Part shown: piece after piece, positions 1 through 8,652 of the stretch
Numbering within the stretch: the stretch's first letter is position 1
Layout: every line of letters begins with the position of its first letter
Assembly: GCF_014645555.1 (NCBI RefSeq)
Contig: NZ_BMLY01000002.1
Coordinates: forward strand, 310,001 to 374,000
Length of the DNA stretch: 64,000 nucleotides
From: Silvimonas amylolytica
GTDB lineage: Bacteria; Pseudomonadota; Gammaproteobacteria; Burkholderiales; Chitinibacteraceae
Direction: 5' to 3'
Translations under genes and position numbers: made by a program
The notes under the pieces: generated by a model
The model's input: the letters and a program-made list of their open reading frames with translations, nothing else
What the model was told of the DNA's origin: nothing
Database searches by the model: none

Positions 1-544
1 AGCCAAGCCGCTTGAGGCCTGCCGCAGCCAGGATGATGGCATCAAACTCACCTGCATCAAGCTTGCCAAGGCGCGTGCCCAGATTGCCGCGCAGGGGCTT
101 GACGGTCAGATGAGGAAAGCGCGCGCGCAACTGGCTTTCACGGCGCAAGCTGGAAGTGCCAACTACCGCACCCTCTGGCAGGTCAGCCAGACGTGCATAG
201 CGGTTCGAAACAAAGGCATCAAACGGATCTTCACGTTCGCTGATCGCGCCAATGGCAAAGCCTTCTGGCAGCACCATCGGCACGTCTTTCATGGAGTGAA
301 CGGCCAGATCGGCGCGACCTTCGCTGAGCGCGGTTTCCAGTTCTTTGACAAACAGGCCCTTGCCACCAATTTTGTTGAGCGTGCGATCCAGAATCTGGTC
401 GCCCTTGGTCGTCATGCCGAGCAGTTCCACGGTCATACCCGGATACAGCGCCAGCAGACGGTCACGAACGTGATTGGCCTGCCACAGAGCCAGCGGGCTT
501 TCCCGGGTGGCGATGACAAGGCGATGGGGCGCGGCAGTAGTCAT
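1..544 (-). CDS. hemC: Hydroxymethylbilane synthase (porphobilinogen deaminase), 3' end outside window
   Basis: Condenses four porphobilinogen units into hydroxymethylbilane in cytoplasmic haem synthesis. The 181 visible residues (the family has about 310) read through family motifs: [10 protein letters not shown] at residues 14-23, HSMKDVP at 83-89, GTSSLRR at 129-135 and [12 protein letters not shown] at 151-161. Domains 1 and 2 are present. The C-terminal domain with the cysteine that carries the dipyrromethane cofactor lies beyond the window edge. The ATG at 542-544 gives the usual N-terminus, but no strong ribosome-binding site precedes it. hemJ and hemL of the same pathway lie 47 kb away in this window. 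The longest plus-strand reading frame here is antisense shadow. Confidence 0.96.
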   Translation of the reverse strand, partial: MTTAAPHRLVIATRESPLALWQANHVRDRLLALYPGMTVELLGMTTKGDQILDRTLNKIGGKGLFVKELETALSEGRADLAVHSMKDVPMVLPEGFAIGAISEREDPFDAFVSNRYARLADLPEGAVVGTSSLRRESQLRARFPHLTVKPLRGNLGTRLGKLDAGEFDAIILAAAGLKRLG

Positions 545-628
545 GGGTAGTTCTGCGTTCTGGATCAAACCGCCATTCTAGCGCGGGATGACGTGTTCAC
601 CACTGCGGCAATCGCGAATCTGCTCATT

Positions 629-1255
629 TTAGCGCCACCCAGTTACCCTGATCGGAATCGGCGCGCTGGTGGAGGTTGAGCGTCGCGTGGGTTCTGGCAA
701 GGCTGGGCTTGGCATCGGTCTGACCGGTTTTTTTTCAGATTCTGAAGGTTCGCGGACCGCGGTACCACGCCGGCACTTTTTCAAAAACAACCCAAACCCG
801 CAGGCCACCACCATGCTCAGCAAGGCTGCTATCCACCCCCGCGCGCGATCCGGCAGAGACAGCGGGGCCGGCGCATCAGGAGAACGAGGCATCAGGCGCT
901 GCGCTGCGGTTTGCCCTCGTGGCACCCCGTGTGGGCGCGCATAAGCGCTGGCCGGCGGGAGCGCTTGCAGCTCCAGCAAACGCATACGCATGGCGATCGC
1001 TGTTTGCTCACTGCGCAATTGCGCCAGCGTGGCATCCAGTACGGGGGAGGAAACTGGCGGTGGTAACGCAGCAAGGTCAGACAACCTGCCGTCCAGCGCC
1101 AGCGGTACGGCCACGTCGCCGAGGCCCTCGCAGTGGGACTGTGCAGTGGTGCTGCTAGCGCAATCAGCCTGCGCAGGATGCGCCAGCAACACCAGCCAAA
1201 TGGTTATTGCCAGCAAAAATGGCCGCGCGAGGCGGCCATCAAGAGAGGATGACAT
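629..1255 (-). CDS. Hypothetical secreted or membrane-anchored protein, proline-rich
   Basis: No family recognised. The 208-residue product has a cleavable signal peptide (hydrophobic residues about 12-27, ending HPAQA), a proline- and alanine-rich extracytoplasmic stretch, one transmembrane helix at about 139-160 (the AALLSMVVACGFGLF region) and a short basic, serine/proline-rich tail. This fits a single-pass protein with its N-terminal part in the periplasm. A GGAG ribosome-binding site about 10 bases upstream of the ATG at 1253-1255 supports the start. It lies between polA and hemC on the same strand, 120 bases after polA. Codon use looks like that of its neighbours, so I take it as a real but fast-evolving gene. 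Confidence 0.6.
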   Translation of the reverse strand: MSSSLDGRLARPFLLAITIWLVLLAHPAQADCASSTTAQSHCEGLGDVAVPLALDGRLSDLAALPPPVSSPVLDATLAQLRSEQTAIAMRMRLLELQALPPASAYARPHGVPRGQTAAQRLMPRSPDAPAPLSLPDRARGWIAALLSMVVACGFGLFLKKCRRGTAVREPSESEKKPVRPMPSPALPEPTRRSTSTSAPIPIRVTGWR

Positions 1256-1375
1256 ATCACTTGCTCCAGCAGATCACATTCAATGCCATCTGCAAAAACA
1301 AGAGCTTATTTTTGCGAAAATAACGCGGCTATCAGATCGGCCCGATTTATTGCTCATGCGTGCCGCAGTACCGCG

Positions 1376-4105
1376 TCAGTGTGCCTCCTCCCAACTGATG
1401 CCTACACCTGTATCCGCCACCAGCGGCACCTTGAGCTTTGCCACCTCTGCCATGATGCGTGGCAGTTGGGTGCGGACAAGTTCCAGTTCAGCGTCGGGCA
1501 CTTCCAGCAGTAGTTCATCGTGCACTTGCAGCACCAGCTTGCTGGCAAGTTGATCACGCTCAATCCAGCCTTGCACGGCGAGCATGGCCAGTTTGATCAG
1601 ATCTGCCGCCGTACCCTGCATGGGCGCATTAATGGCGGCACGCTCGGCGCCAGCGCGGCGCATCGGGTTAGCGGCTTTGATCTCAGGCAACCAGAGACGT
1701 CGGCCAAATACCGTTTCCACAAACCCCACGCGACGTGCCTCGGCACGCGTGCGTTCCATATAAGCAGCGACGCCCGGGAAACGACCAAAATAACGATCGA
1801 TATAGTTTTGCGCTGCGCTGCGTTCAATTTCCAGCGATTGCGCCAGACCAAACGCGCTCATGCCGTAGATCAGGCCAAAATTGATGGTCTTGGCGTAGCG
1901 GCGTTGCTCGCTGGTCACTTCCAGCGGTGTGACACCAAACACCTCAGCGGCTGTGGCACGGTGAATATCTTCGCCTTCGGCAAATGCCTTGAGCAAAGCG
2001 GCATCACTCGACAAATGCGCCATGATCCGCAATTCAATCTGCGAGTAATCAGCCGACACAATCTTGTGCCCGGGCGGCGCCACAAACGCCTCACGAATCT
2101 TGCGGCCTTCGGCGGTGCGCACCGGGATATTCTGCAAGTTGGGATCGGTGGAGCTCAAACGCCCGGTCACGGCCACGGTCTGGTTGAAGCTGGTATGCAC
2201 ACGGCCGGTGGCCTGATTCACCATCAGCGGCAGTTTGTCGGTGTAGGTAGACTTGAGTTTGGACAGGCTGCGATGTTCCAGCAGCACTTTGGGCAGCGGG
2301 AAATCCTTGGCCAGCTCCTGCAACACGTCTTCATCGGTAGATGGTGCGCCCTTGGGGGTTTTCTTGATCACGGGCAACTTGAGTTGCTCGAAGAAGATCT
2401 CGCCAATCTGCTTGGGGCTACCCAGATTGAAAGGCTGGCCGGCCAGCTTGTAGGCTTCTTGTTCCAGTTCAAGCAGCCTGAGGCCGATCTCGTGGCTTTG
2501 TTTGGTGAGCTTTTGTGCATCCAGCAAGATGCCGTTGCGTTCCATCTTGAACAAGACTTCCCGCACCGGCAGTTCGATGGTTTTGTAGAGTTTGTCCAGC
2601 GATGGCACTTGCGCCAGTCGCTCATGCAACGCACCCGCCAGACGCAACGTGATATCCGCATCTTCGGCGGCGTAGGCAGTGGCGGCTTCTAAGCCCACTT
2701 CATCAAAGCCGATCTGCTTGGCGCCCTTGCCGCAAACGTCTTCATATTTGATCGTGGTTTCGCCCAGCTCGCGCTCGGCCTGATCGTCCATGTTGTGGCG
2801 TTCATGACTGGCCAGCACGTAGGACATCAACAATGTGTCATCACTAATGCCACGCAGCGTAATGCCATGGTTAGCGAATACGTGCTGGTCATACTTGAGG
2901 TTCTGGCCCAGCTTTTTGTGTTCTTCAGATTCCAGCCACGACTTGAGGGCTGCCAGCGTTTCATCAAACGGCAGTTGCACCGGGCTATCCGGGCCACGAT
3001 GTGCCAGCGGCAGGTAGGCCGCTTCGCCGCCTTTGACGGAGAACGACATCCCGACAATACGCGCCTGCAGCGGATCAAGGCTGGTCGTTTCGGTATCGAC
3101 CGCCGTCACCGCAGCGCCTTTGAGTTTCTCTATCCAGGCCTGCAGTTGTTCCGGGGTCTGAATGGCCTCGTAATGGCGTTCCAGCTTGCCTGCGGGTTTG
3201 TCGCTCACGACTGCGGGGTCGACTTCGCCCACGACGCCAGAAGCCAGTTTTTCTTCGGCCTCTCGTAGCCAGGTGCGGAAGTTGTAACGGCGGAACAGCG
3301 CTTCCAGTTCCACCCAGTTCGACGCACGCGGCGCCAGGTCGGGCAGCGCGCCGGGCAGTTCTTTGGAAAGATCTACATCGCACTTGATGGTCACCAGTGC
3401 CTTGGCTGTGGGCAGCCAGCCCAGCGAATTGCGCAGGTTCTCGCCGACCACGCCACCAATCTTGTCGGCATTGGCGACGATATTATCCAGGCTGTCGTAC
3501 TCCGCCAGCCATTTGGCGGCCGTTTTCGGGCCCACCTTGGGTACGCCGGGCACATTGTCGACCGTGTCACCAATCAGCGAGAGGTAATCGACGATCTGGT
3601 CAGGACGCACATTGAACTTGGCAAAGACGCCTTCAATGTCCAGCACTTCTTCGGTCATCGAGTTTTCAATGCGCACGCACTCGTTCACCAGTTGCGCCAT
3701 GTCTTTATCGCCCGTAGACATGATGGTCTCAATGCCATGCTCGCAAGCCATCATGGCCAGCGTGCCGATGACGTCATCGGCCTCAACGCCTTCGACGCAC
3801 AAGATAGGTACGCCAAAAGCGCGTACGGCAGCGTGGATTGGTTCGATCTGCACACGCAGTTCATCCGGCATGGGCGGGCGGTTGGCTTTGTAGTCGCCGT
3901 AGATATCGTCGCGGAATGTCTTGCCTTTGGCGTCGAATACACAGGCGATGTAATCGGCAGGTGTGGTCTGGCGCAATTTGCGCAGCATGTTCACAAAGCC
4001 GTAGAGCGCATTGGTGGGCGTGCCATCCGGCGCGGACAGTTCACGAATGGCGTGAAACGCGCGGTACAGGTAAGACGAACCATCAATGAGCAAAAGCTTA
4101 GGCAT
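1376..4105 (-). CDS. polA: DNA polymerase I
   Basis: Repair and Okazaki-fragment polymerase, about 909 residues from the chosen start. Three domains are visible: an N-terminal 5'-3' exonuclease (residues 1 to about 290, starting MPKLLLIDGSSYLYRAFH), a 3'-5' proofreading domain whose Exo I motif DTET sits near residue 335, and an A-family polymerase domain with motif A SADYSQIELR (about 680), motif B RRYAKTINFGLIYG (about 733) and motif C QVHDELLLE (about 859). The proofreading acidic residues appear intact. The frame extends 15 codons further upstream, but the ATG at 4103-4105 matches the conserved N-terminus. It is divergent from the LOG-family gene, with about 80 bases between. Confidence 0.98.
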   Translation of the reverse strand: MPKLLLIDGSSYLYRAFHAIRELSAPDGTPTNALYGFVNMLRKLRQTTPADYIACVFDAKGKTFRDDIYGDYKANRPPMPDELRVQIEPIHAAVRAFGVPILCVEGVEADDVIGTLAMMACEHGIETIMSTGDKDMAQLVNECVRIENSMTEEVLDIEGVFAKFNVRPDQIVDYLSLIGDTVDNVPGVPKVGPKTAAKWLAEYDSLDNIVANADKIGGVVGENLRNSLGWLPTAKALVTIKCDVDLSKELPGALPDLAPRASNWVELEALFRRYNFRTWLREAEEKLASGVVGEVDPAVVSDKPAGKLERHYEAIQTPEQLQAWIEKLKGAAVTAVDTETTSLDPLQARIVGMSFSVKGGEAAYLPLAHRGPDSPVQLPFDETLAALKSWLESEEHKKLGQNLKYDQHVFANHGITLRGISDDTLLMSYVLASHERHNMDDQAERELGETTIKYEDVCGKGAKQIGFDEVGLEAATAYAAEDADITLRLAGALHERLAQVPSLDKLYKTIELPVREVLFKMERNGILLDAQKLTKQSHEIGLRLLELEQEAYKLAGQPFNLGSPKQIGEIFFEQLKLPVIKKTPKGAPSTDEDVLQELAKDFPLPKVLLEHRSLSKLKSTYTDKLPLMVNQATGRVHTSFNQTVAVTGRLSSTDPNLQNIPVRTAEGRKIREAFVAPPGHKIVSADYSQIELRIMAHLSSDAALLKAFAEGEDIHRATAAEVFGVTPLEVTSEQRRYAKTINFGLIYGMSAFGLAQSLEIERSAAQNYIDRYFGRFPGVAAYMERTRAEARRVGFVETVFGRRLWLPEIKAANPMRRAGAERAAINAPMQGTAADLIKLAMLAVQGWIERDQLASKLVLQVHDELLLEVPDAELELVRTQLPRIMAEVAKLKVPLVADTGVGISWEEAH

Positions 4106-4185
4106 CAGGGGAAACCCTCTATACTGGAAAAATGCGGCGGCGCGCGGCACAGGCGCACATCAATAAAATCAACGGGGATACCACC

Positions 4186-4920
4186 ATGAGCCTCAAAGAC
4201 AAAGTGCCCACACTGGTTGATACCGCCGCGCAGGCGGACATTCACGCCTGGCGCGCGCGCGAATCCTGGCGCGTGTTCGAGATCATGGCAGAGTTTGTCG
4301 AAGCGGCAGAGCGGCTGCAACCGATTCAGCCTGCGGTGTCGATCTTTGGCTCAGCGCGCACACCCCAGGAGCACCCGTATTATAAGCTCACCGAACAGGT
4401 TGCCAGACTGTTGTCTGATGCGGGTTTTTCGGTGATCTCCGGTGGTGGTCCTGGCATTATGGAGGCCGCCAACAAGGGCGCCTTTTTTGGCCAGAGCCCG
4501 TCGGTAGGCCTCAATATCCAGTTGCCGCATGAACAAAGTGGCAATCCCTATCAGGACGTCAGCCAGAGTTTTCGCCACTTTTTTGCGCGCAAGGTCATGT
4601 TCGTCAAACACGCGACTGCCTACGTGGTGATGCCCGGTGGGTTTGGCACGCTGGACGAACTCACCGAAGCACTCACACTCATTCAGACTGGCAAGTCGCG
4701 TCGCATTCCCATCATTCTGGTGGGCAGTGCGTTCTGGGGCGGTATGGTGGATTGGTTCCGCAACGTGCTGGTGACCGAAAAAATGATCGGCCCGGCCGAT
4801 ATGGACCTTGTACAGTTGATTGACGATCCCCAGGAGATCGTCAACGCGATCTTCAAGTATTACGAAACACGCGGCTTCGAAATGTCGCCGGCTGAACGCG
4901 AAATGCAGTTCAGTTTGTAA
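4186..4920 (+). CDS. LOG-family protein (TIGR00730 / lysine decarboxylase-like fold)
   Basis: Predicted 244-residue cytoplasmic enzyme of the LOG family. Characterised members release free cytokinin from its ribotide or hydrolyse nucleoside monophosphates. The two diagnostic motifs are present: GGGPGIMEA at residues 86-94 and PGGFGTLDE at about 150-158. The arginine of the intervening FFARKVMF segment is also kept. The chosen ATG at 4186 follows a GGGGA ribosome-binding site. An 18-codon upstream extension with no family similarity is ignored. It is divergent from polA and is followed after 76 bases by the DUF2782 gene. The bacterial substrate cannot be told from sequence. Confidence 0.9.
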   Translation: MSLKDKVPTLVDTAAQADIHAWRARESWRVFEIMAEFVEAAERLQPIQPAVSIFGSARTPQEHPYYKLTEQVARLLSDAGFSVISGGGPGIMEAANKGAFFGQSPSVGLNIQLPHEQSGNPYQDVSQSFRHFFARKVMFVKHATAYVVMPGGFGTLDELTEALTLIQTGKSRRIPIILVGSAFWGGMVDWFRNVLVTEKMIGPADMDLVQLIDDPQEIVNAIFKYYETRGFEMSPAEREMQFSL

Positions 4921-4996
4921 CCAGGATGAACCCGCCGTGCCAGGCGGGCGTCCAATCAAGAAAACATACAAGCAAAGCTATAAAGGAGACCTGCTC

Positions 4997-5338
4997 TTGC
5001 GTACAACATCCCTGATTGCCTGCCTCGTGTTGCTGGCTGGCATGGCGCAAGCCGCCACAGATACCGGCAAGAAAGAACCCGAAGCGCCGCCCCCCCCTCC
5101 GATGCCGGCAGCAGACAGCCCTGCAGCGCCAGAGCCCGAAGTCACCGTGGTGCAAAAACAGGACGCCACGGTCACCGAATACCGCATGAAAGGCAAACTG
5201 TACATGATGCGAGTCGTGCCTAAAGTGGGCAAGCCGTATTACCTCGTCGACAAGGAAGGCAACGGCCGTTTTAACCAGATGTCCGACATCGGTGGTGACA
5301 ATCTGGCACCACCACGCTGGGTCTTGCTTGAATTCTGA
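4997..5338 (+). CDS. DUF2782-family exported protein, TTG start
   Basis: A 113-residue protein with a signal peptide (residues 1-19, ending GMAQA), an acidic and proline-rich linker (a PPPPPM run), and a compact C-terminal domain with conserved YRMKGKLYMMRVVP and GKPYYLVD motifs typical of DUF2782 proteins. Its function is unknown, and it is probably periplasmic. The start is a TTG at 4997 preceded by AAAGGAGA at the right distance, and it begins exactly at the signal peptide. A longer in-frame reading would overlap the previous gene and destroy the signal sequence. In betaproteobacteria this family commonly lies between polA and thrB, as here; thrB starts 62 bases downstream. Confidence 0.85.
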   Translation: MRTTSLIACLVLLAGMAQAATDTGKKEPEAPPPPPMPAADSPAAPEPEVTVVQKQDATVTEYRMKGKLYMMRVVPKVGKPYYLVDKEGNGRFNQMSDIGGDNLAPPRWVLLEF

Positions 5339-5400
5339 TCGCGCCTTTGAAACAATGCCCGGCGTTGGCCGACCCCGGCGTACTCGTTGATATACGAACC

Positions 5401-6342
5401 ATGTCTGTATTCACCACCGTCACGCCGGATGATCTGGCGCCTTTTCTGAAGCGCTACTGTATTGGCCAGTTGGTCGAGCTCAAAGGCATTGCTGCGGGCG
5501 TGACCAACACCAATTTCTTTGTGACCACGACGCATGGTCGTTACGTGCTGACGCTGTTCGAGACCTTGCAGGCCGAAGAACTGCCGTACTACGTGAACCT
5601 GCTGGCTCATCTGGCACACCATGGCATTGCTTCGGCAGCACCCATTGCCAATCTGGATGACCAATACGTCGATACGCTCAACGGCAAACCCACGCTGTTA
5701 GTCACCTGCCTGCCCGGCAAAGTGGCAGAACACCCCAACACGACGCAATGTGCCGAAGTGGGCGAGATGCTGGCGCAAATGCACCTGGCATCGCGCAGCT
5801 ACGGCGGCTACATGAAAAACCCGCGGGGCGTGCAATGGTGGGCAGATACCGCTGCCGAGGTTGCACCGTTGATGTCCCCGGCAGATGCGCAGATGTTGCT
5901 GGCGGAAGTCACCCTCCAGCAATCTACCGATTATCGCGCGCTGCCCTCTGGCATGGTGCACGCCGACCTCTTCCGCGATAACGTGTTGATGGATGGCGAT
6001 CGGGTGGGTGGTTTTATCGATTTCTACTACGCATGTAACGACGCCTGGCTTTACGACGTCGCCATTGCCTTGAATGACTGGTGCTCCACCGAAGACGGCA
6101 ACATTGACGACGAACGCGCCCGTGCTTTACTCAGCGGTTATACCGGCGTGCGAGAACTGGACTCCGCAGAAATAGCGGCCTGGCCGACCATGTTGCGTGG
6201 CGCGGCATTGCGCTTCTGGACGTCGCGTTTGCTCGACTACTACAAACCTGCCAGCGGCGAAATGACCTTTGCCAAAGACCCCACCCACTTCCAGCGCGTG
6301 ATTGAGCACCACACCCGCCGCCAGGATTTCTGGCTGAGCTGA
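5401..6342 (+). CDS. thrB: Homoserine kinase, APH-fold type
   Basis: Phosphorylates L-homoserine to O-phosphohomoserine in threonine biosynthesis. The 313-residue product belongs to the aminoglycoside-phosphotransferase-fold homoserine kinases of proteobacteria (TIGR00938), not the GHMP type. The catalytic loop HADLFRDNV is at residues 187-195 and the metal-binding motif GFIDFYYACND follows from 204. The start at 5401 is the ATG that gives the conserved MSVFTTVT N-terminus. The frame extends 18 codons upstream without similarity. It follows DUF2782 in the order usual for the group, and the sigma-factor gene starts 5 bases after its stop, so the two may be cotranscribed. Confidence 0.95.
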   Translation: MSVFTTVTPDDLAPFLKRYCIGQLVELKGIAAGVTNTNFFVTTTHGRYVLTLFETLQAEELPYYVNLLAHLAHHGIASAAPIANLDDQYVDTLNGKPTLLVTCLPGKVAEHPNTTQCAEVGEMLAQMHLASRSYGGYMKNPRGVQWWADTAAEVAPLMSPADAQMLLAEVTLQQSTDYRALPSGMVHADLFRDNVLMDGDRVGGFIDFYYACNDAWLYDVAIALNDWCSTEDGNIDDERARALLSGYTGVRELDSAEIAAWPTMLRGAALRFWTSRLLDYYKPASGEMTFAKDPTHFQRVIEHHTRRQDFWLS

Positions 6343-6347
6343 ACACC

Positions 6348-6920
6348 ATGTCCTTTGCTGATTCGCTCCATGCGCTGCGCCCGGACCTCATACGGTACGC
6401 GCGCTATCAATTGGGCGATGAAACCAGCGCGGAAGATGTGGTGCAGGAAACCCTGCTGGCTGCGCTGGAAAAACCCGAATCGTTCAGCGGGCAGTCCAGC
6501 CTGCGTACGTGGGTCACGGCCATTCTCAAGTTCAAGGTTATTGACGCGCAGCGTCGGCGGTACAAAGACCCGCTGCATATCCACCCTGAACTGGACGAAG
6601 AAAACGACCTCTCGGATTTCGACACGTTATTCGACAAAACCGGTCACTGGGGCAGCGAAGGTCCGCGCCACTGGAACCACCCGGATGCCAGCCTGCAAGA
6701 CAAACAGTTCTGGCATACCTTTGAAGTCTGCCGCAAGACCATGCCTGCGCGCACCGCACTGGTGTTCTGCCTGAGAGAGATCACCGGGCTGGAAATCGAG
6801 GCGATCTGTCAGCAATTGGAGATCACCACGACTAACTGTTCAGTACTCTTGTATCGCGCGCGCATGGCTTTACGCTTGTGTCTGCAAAAAAACTGGTTTG
6901 ATGACGAGGTAGCCGGGTGA
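6348..6920 (+). CDS. ECF-type sigma-70 family RNA polymerase sigma factor
   Basis: A 190-residue alternative sigma factor. Region 2 covers about residues 9-75, with the -10-recognition and core-binding helices around DETSAEDVVQETLLAALE and SLRTWVTAILKFKVID. Region 4 (about 125-180) ends in a helix-turn-helix, ITGLEIEAICQQLEIT followed by NCSVLLYRARMALR. An acidic linker of about 35 residues separates them. The gene begins 5 bases after thrB and is followed 28 bases later by a small zinc-finger protein that is its likely partner. The target regulon is not visible. No membrane anti-sigma factor is encoded nearby, so control may be by a soluble partner or transcriptional. Confidence 0.92.
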   Translation: MSFADSLHALRPDLIRYARYQLGDETSAEDVVQETLLAALEKPESFSGQSSLRTWVTAILKFKVIDAQRRRYKDPLHIHPELDEENDLSDFDTLFDKTGHWGSEGPRHWNHPDASLQDKQFWHTFEVCRKTMPARTALVFCLREITGLEIEAICQQLEITTTNCSVLLYRARMALRLCLQKNWFDDEVAG

Positions 6921-6948
6921 ACCGTGCTATCCAGAAGGAATACCCATA

Positions 6949-7140
6949 ATGTTTGGCGCCTGTCGGCAAGCCAGCCGCTTGCTGTCCAAGTCTCAAGATA
7001 TGCCACTGACCTTTGGTGAGCGCCTGAAGCTGCGCTATCACCTGGCGCTGTGCGACAAATGCCGCGAGTTTTCCCGGCAACTGGACCAGTTACGCCACTT
7101 TGCCCGACAGGGCGAGAAACAGGCCCAATCTGATTCCTGA
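6949..7140 (+). CDS. Small zf-HC2-type putative anti-sigma factor
   Basis: A 63-residue soluble protein with Cys5 and an H-x3-C-x2-C motif (His31, Cys35, Cys38), the zinc-binding pattern of the zf-HC2/ZAS anti-sigma domain. It has no membrane helix, unlike most anti-sigma partners of ECF factors. An AAGGA ribosome-binding site lies just before the ATG at 6949. It directly follows the ECF sigma gene, which makes a cytoplasmic, possibly redox-responsive, sigma/anti-sigma pair likely. Proteins of this size and context are often annotated only as a zf-HC2 domain protein. The anti-sigma role is inferred from family and position. Confidence 0.8.
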   Translation: MFGACRQASRLLSKSQDMPLTFGERLKLRYHLALCDKCREFSRQLDQLRHFARQGEKQAQSDS

Positions 7141-7192
7141 CAGGTTGCCCTGTATTGCGCCTGACCGTCTGACCGTTCTACCCGAGGCTCCC

Positions 7193-8596
7193 ATGTCTGA
7201 TTCTCATCCATTGCTGGCCGAGCTTGCTGCCATGCTTGACCCCGCCGGCATCCTCACCGGCCAGGCCACTGAAGGCTATATGATCGACGGCCGTCGCCGT
7301 TACCACGGCCACAACCTGGCAGTGATCCGACCGCGCAGCACTGAAGAGACCGCCGCAGTAGTCAAAGCCTGCGCCCGGCACAAGGTGTCGATGGTGCCGC
7401 AGGGTGGGAATACCAGCCTGTGCGGTGCCGCTACGCCCGACGAGAGCGGCCATAGCGTGGTGATCAGCATGGAACGCATGAACCGCGTGCTGAGTGTAGA
7501 CGAGGGCAACAACACCATCACCGCCGAAGCGGGCGCCATCATTGCCGACCTGCAAGCCGCCGCGTTGAACGCCAAACGCCTGTTTCCGGCTGATTGGGGG
7601 GCCAAAGGTTCGGCCCGCGTGGGCGGCGCACTGGGCACCAATGCCGGCGGCCTGAATGTACTGCGCTACGGCAACATGCGTGAACTGACGCTGGGTCTGG
7701 AGGTGGTACTGGCTGACGGTCGTGTCTGGAACGGCCTGAGAGGTCTGCGCAAGGACAATACCGGCTACGATCTCAAACAGCTGTTCATTGCCTCTGAAGG
7801 CACGCTGGGCATCATTACCCGCGCCACGTTCAAGCTGTTCCCGTTGCCGACAGCGCAGTCGACCGCACTGATCCCTGTCGCTGATCCGCAAGGCGCGGTT
7901 AATCTGTTACGCGGTTTGCAGCATGAACTGGGCGATCGGGTCACCTCCTTCGAGCTGATTTCCCGCCGTTGCTGGGAATTGCTGGCCCAATATTGTCCGG
8001 AGCTACCTAAACCGTTTGCTGAATTACCGGCCTGGACTGTGCTGGCAGAAGTCTCTGACGGTGGTTCAGACGAGTTGTTGCTCGACAAATTTGCCGAAGC
8101 GCTCGTCGCCTTGAGCTATGCCGACAACGCACTGGTGGCCCAAAGCCGGTCCGATGCAGCGGATTTCTGGGCGCTCCGTGAAGCCATCCCGGAGGCGCAA
8201 AAGCGCAAAGGGGTGAGCATCAAACAAGACATCGGCGTGCCGACGTCGGCGTTTCCGCAGTTCCTTACCGAAGCCCAGGCCGCGCTCAGAGCCGGTTTTG
8301 GCGAGGCAGATATTATCGCCTTCGGCCACTTGGGCGATGGCAACCTGCACTACAACGTGTTTTTATCTGATGTGAGCAACGGCGTATACGCGCACGAGGC
8401 GCGTATCAATGACATCGTTTACGAGATTGTGCAGCGCCACAGCGGTACAATTTCAGCCGAACATGGCATCGGCCAGCTCAAGCGCAATCTGTTGCCGCAT
8501 TACCGCAGCGACGTAGAAATGTCGCTCATGCATCAGATCAAGCAAACGCTCGACCCCGATAACCTGATGAATCCAGGCAAGCTACTGGCTGATTGA
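7193..8596 (+). CDS. FAD-binding oxidase of the GlcD / D-2-hydroxyacid dehydrogenase family
   Basis: A 467-residue flavoprotein. The N-terminal PCMH-type FAD-binding domain has PQGGNTSLCG at residues 69-78 and the GGALGTNAGG segment. The C-terminal FAD-oxidase domain has HLGDGNLHYN near 378 and EHGIGQLKR near 422, residues that line the active site and metal site in the family. Such enzymes oxidise D-lactate, glycolate or D-2-hydroxyglutarate. Sequence alone does not choose among them, and no glcE/glcF partner is adjacent. The ATG at 7193 gives the expected N-terminus; 31 upstream in-frame codons lack similarity. An M14 carboxypeptidase gene follows. Confidence 0.92.
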   Translation: MSDSHPLLAELAAMLDPAGILTGQATEGYMIDGRRRYHGHNLAVIRPRSTEETAAVVKACARHKVSMVPQGGNTSLCGAATPDESGHSVVISMERMNRVLSVDEGNNTITAEAGAIIADLQAAALNAKRLFPADWGAKGSARVGGALGTNAGGLNVLRYGNMRELTLGLEVVLADGRVWNGLRGLRKDNTGYDLKQLFIASEGTLGIITRATFKLFPLPTAQSTALIPVADPQGAVNLLRGLQHELGDRVTSFELISRRCWELLAQYCPELPKPFAELPAWTVLAEVSDGGSDELLLDKFAEALVALSYADNALVAQSRSDAADFWALREAIPEAQKRKGVSIKQDIGVPTSAFPQFLTEAQAALRAGFGEADIIAFGHLGDGNLHYNVFLSDVSNGVYAHEARINDIVYEIVQRHSGTISAEHGIGQLKRNLLPHYRSDVEMSLMHQIKQTLDPDNLMNPGKLLAD

Positions 8597-8652
8597 TCCC
8601 ATCCGGATCATACCGGCCAATAGCGCCCTCCATTGACCCTTTGGTGCCCGCA

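Noticed and set aside
1520-2692. 390-codon open frame antisense to polA
   Set aside because: It runs opposite to the conserved polymerase domain and shows no domain or ribosome-binding site; long antisense frames are expected in GC-rich genes.
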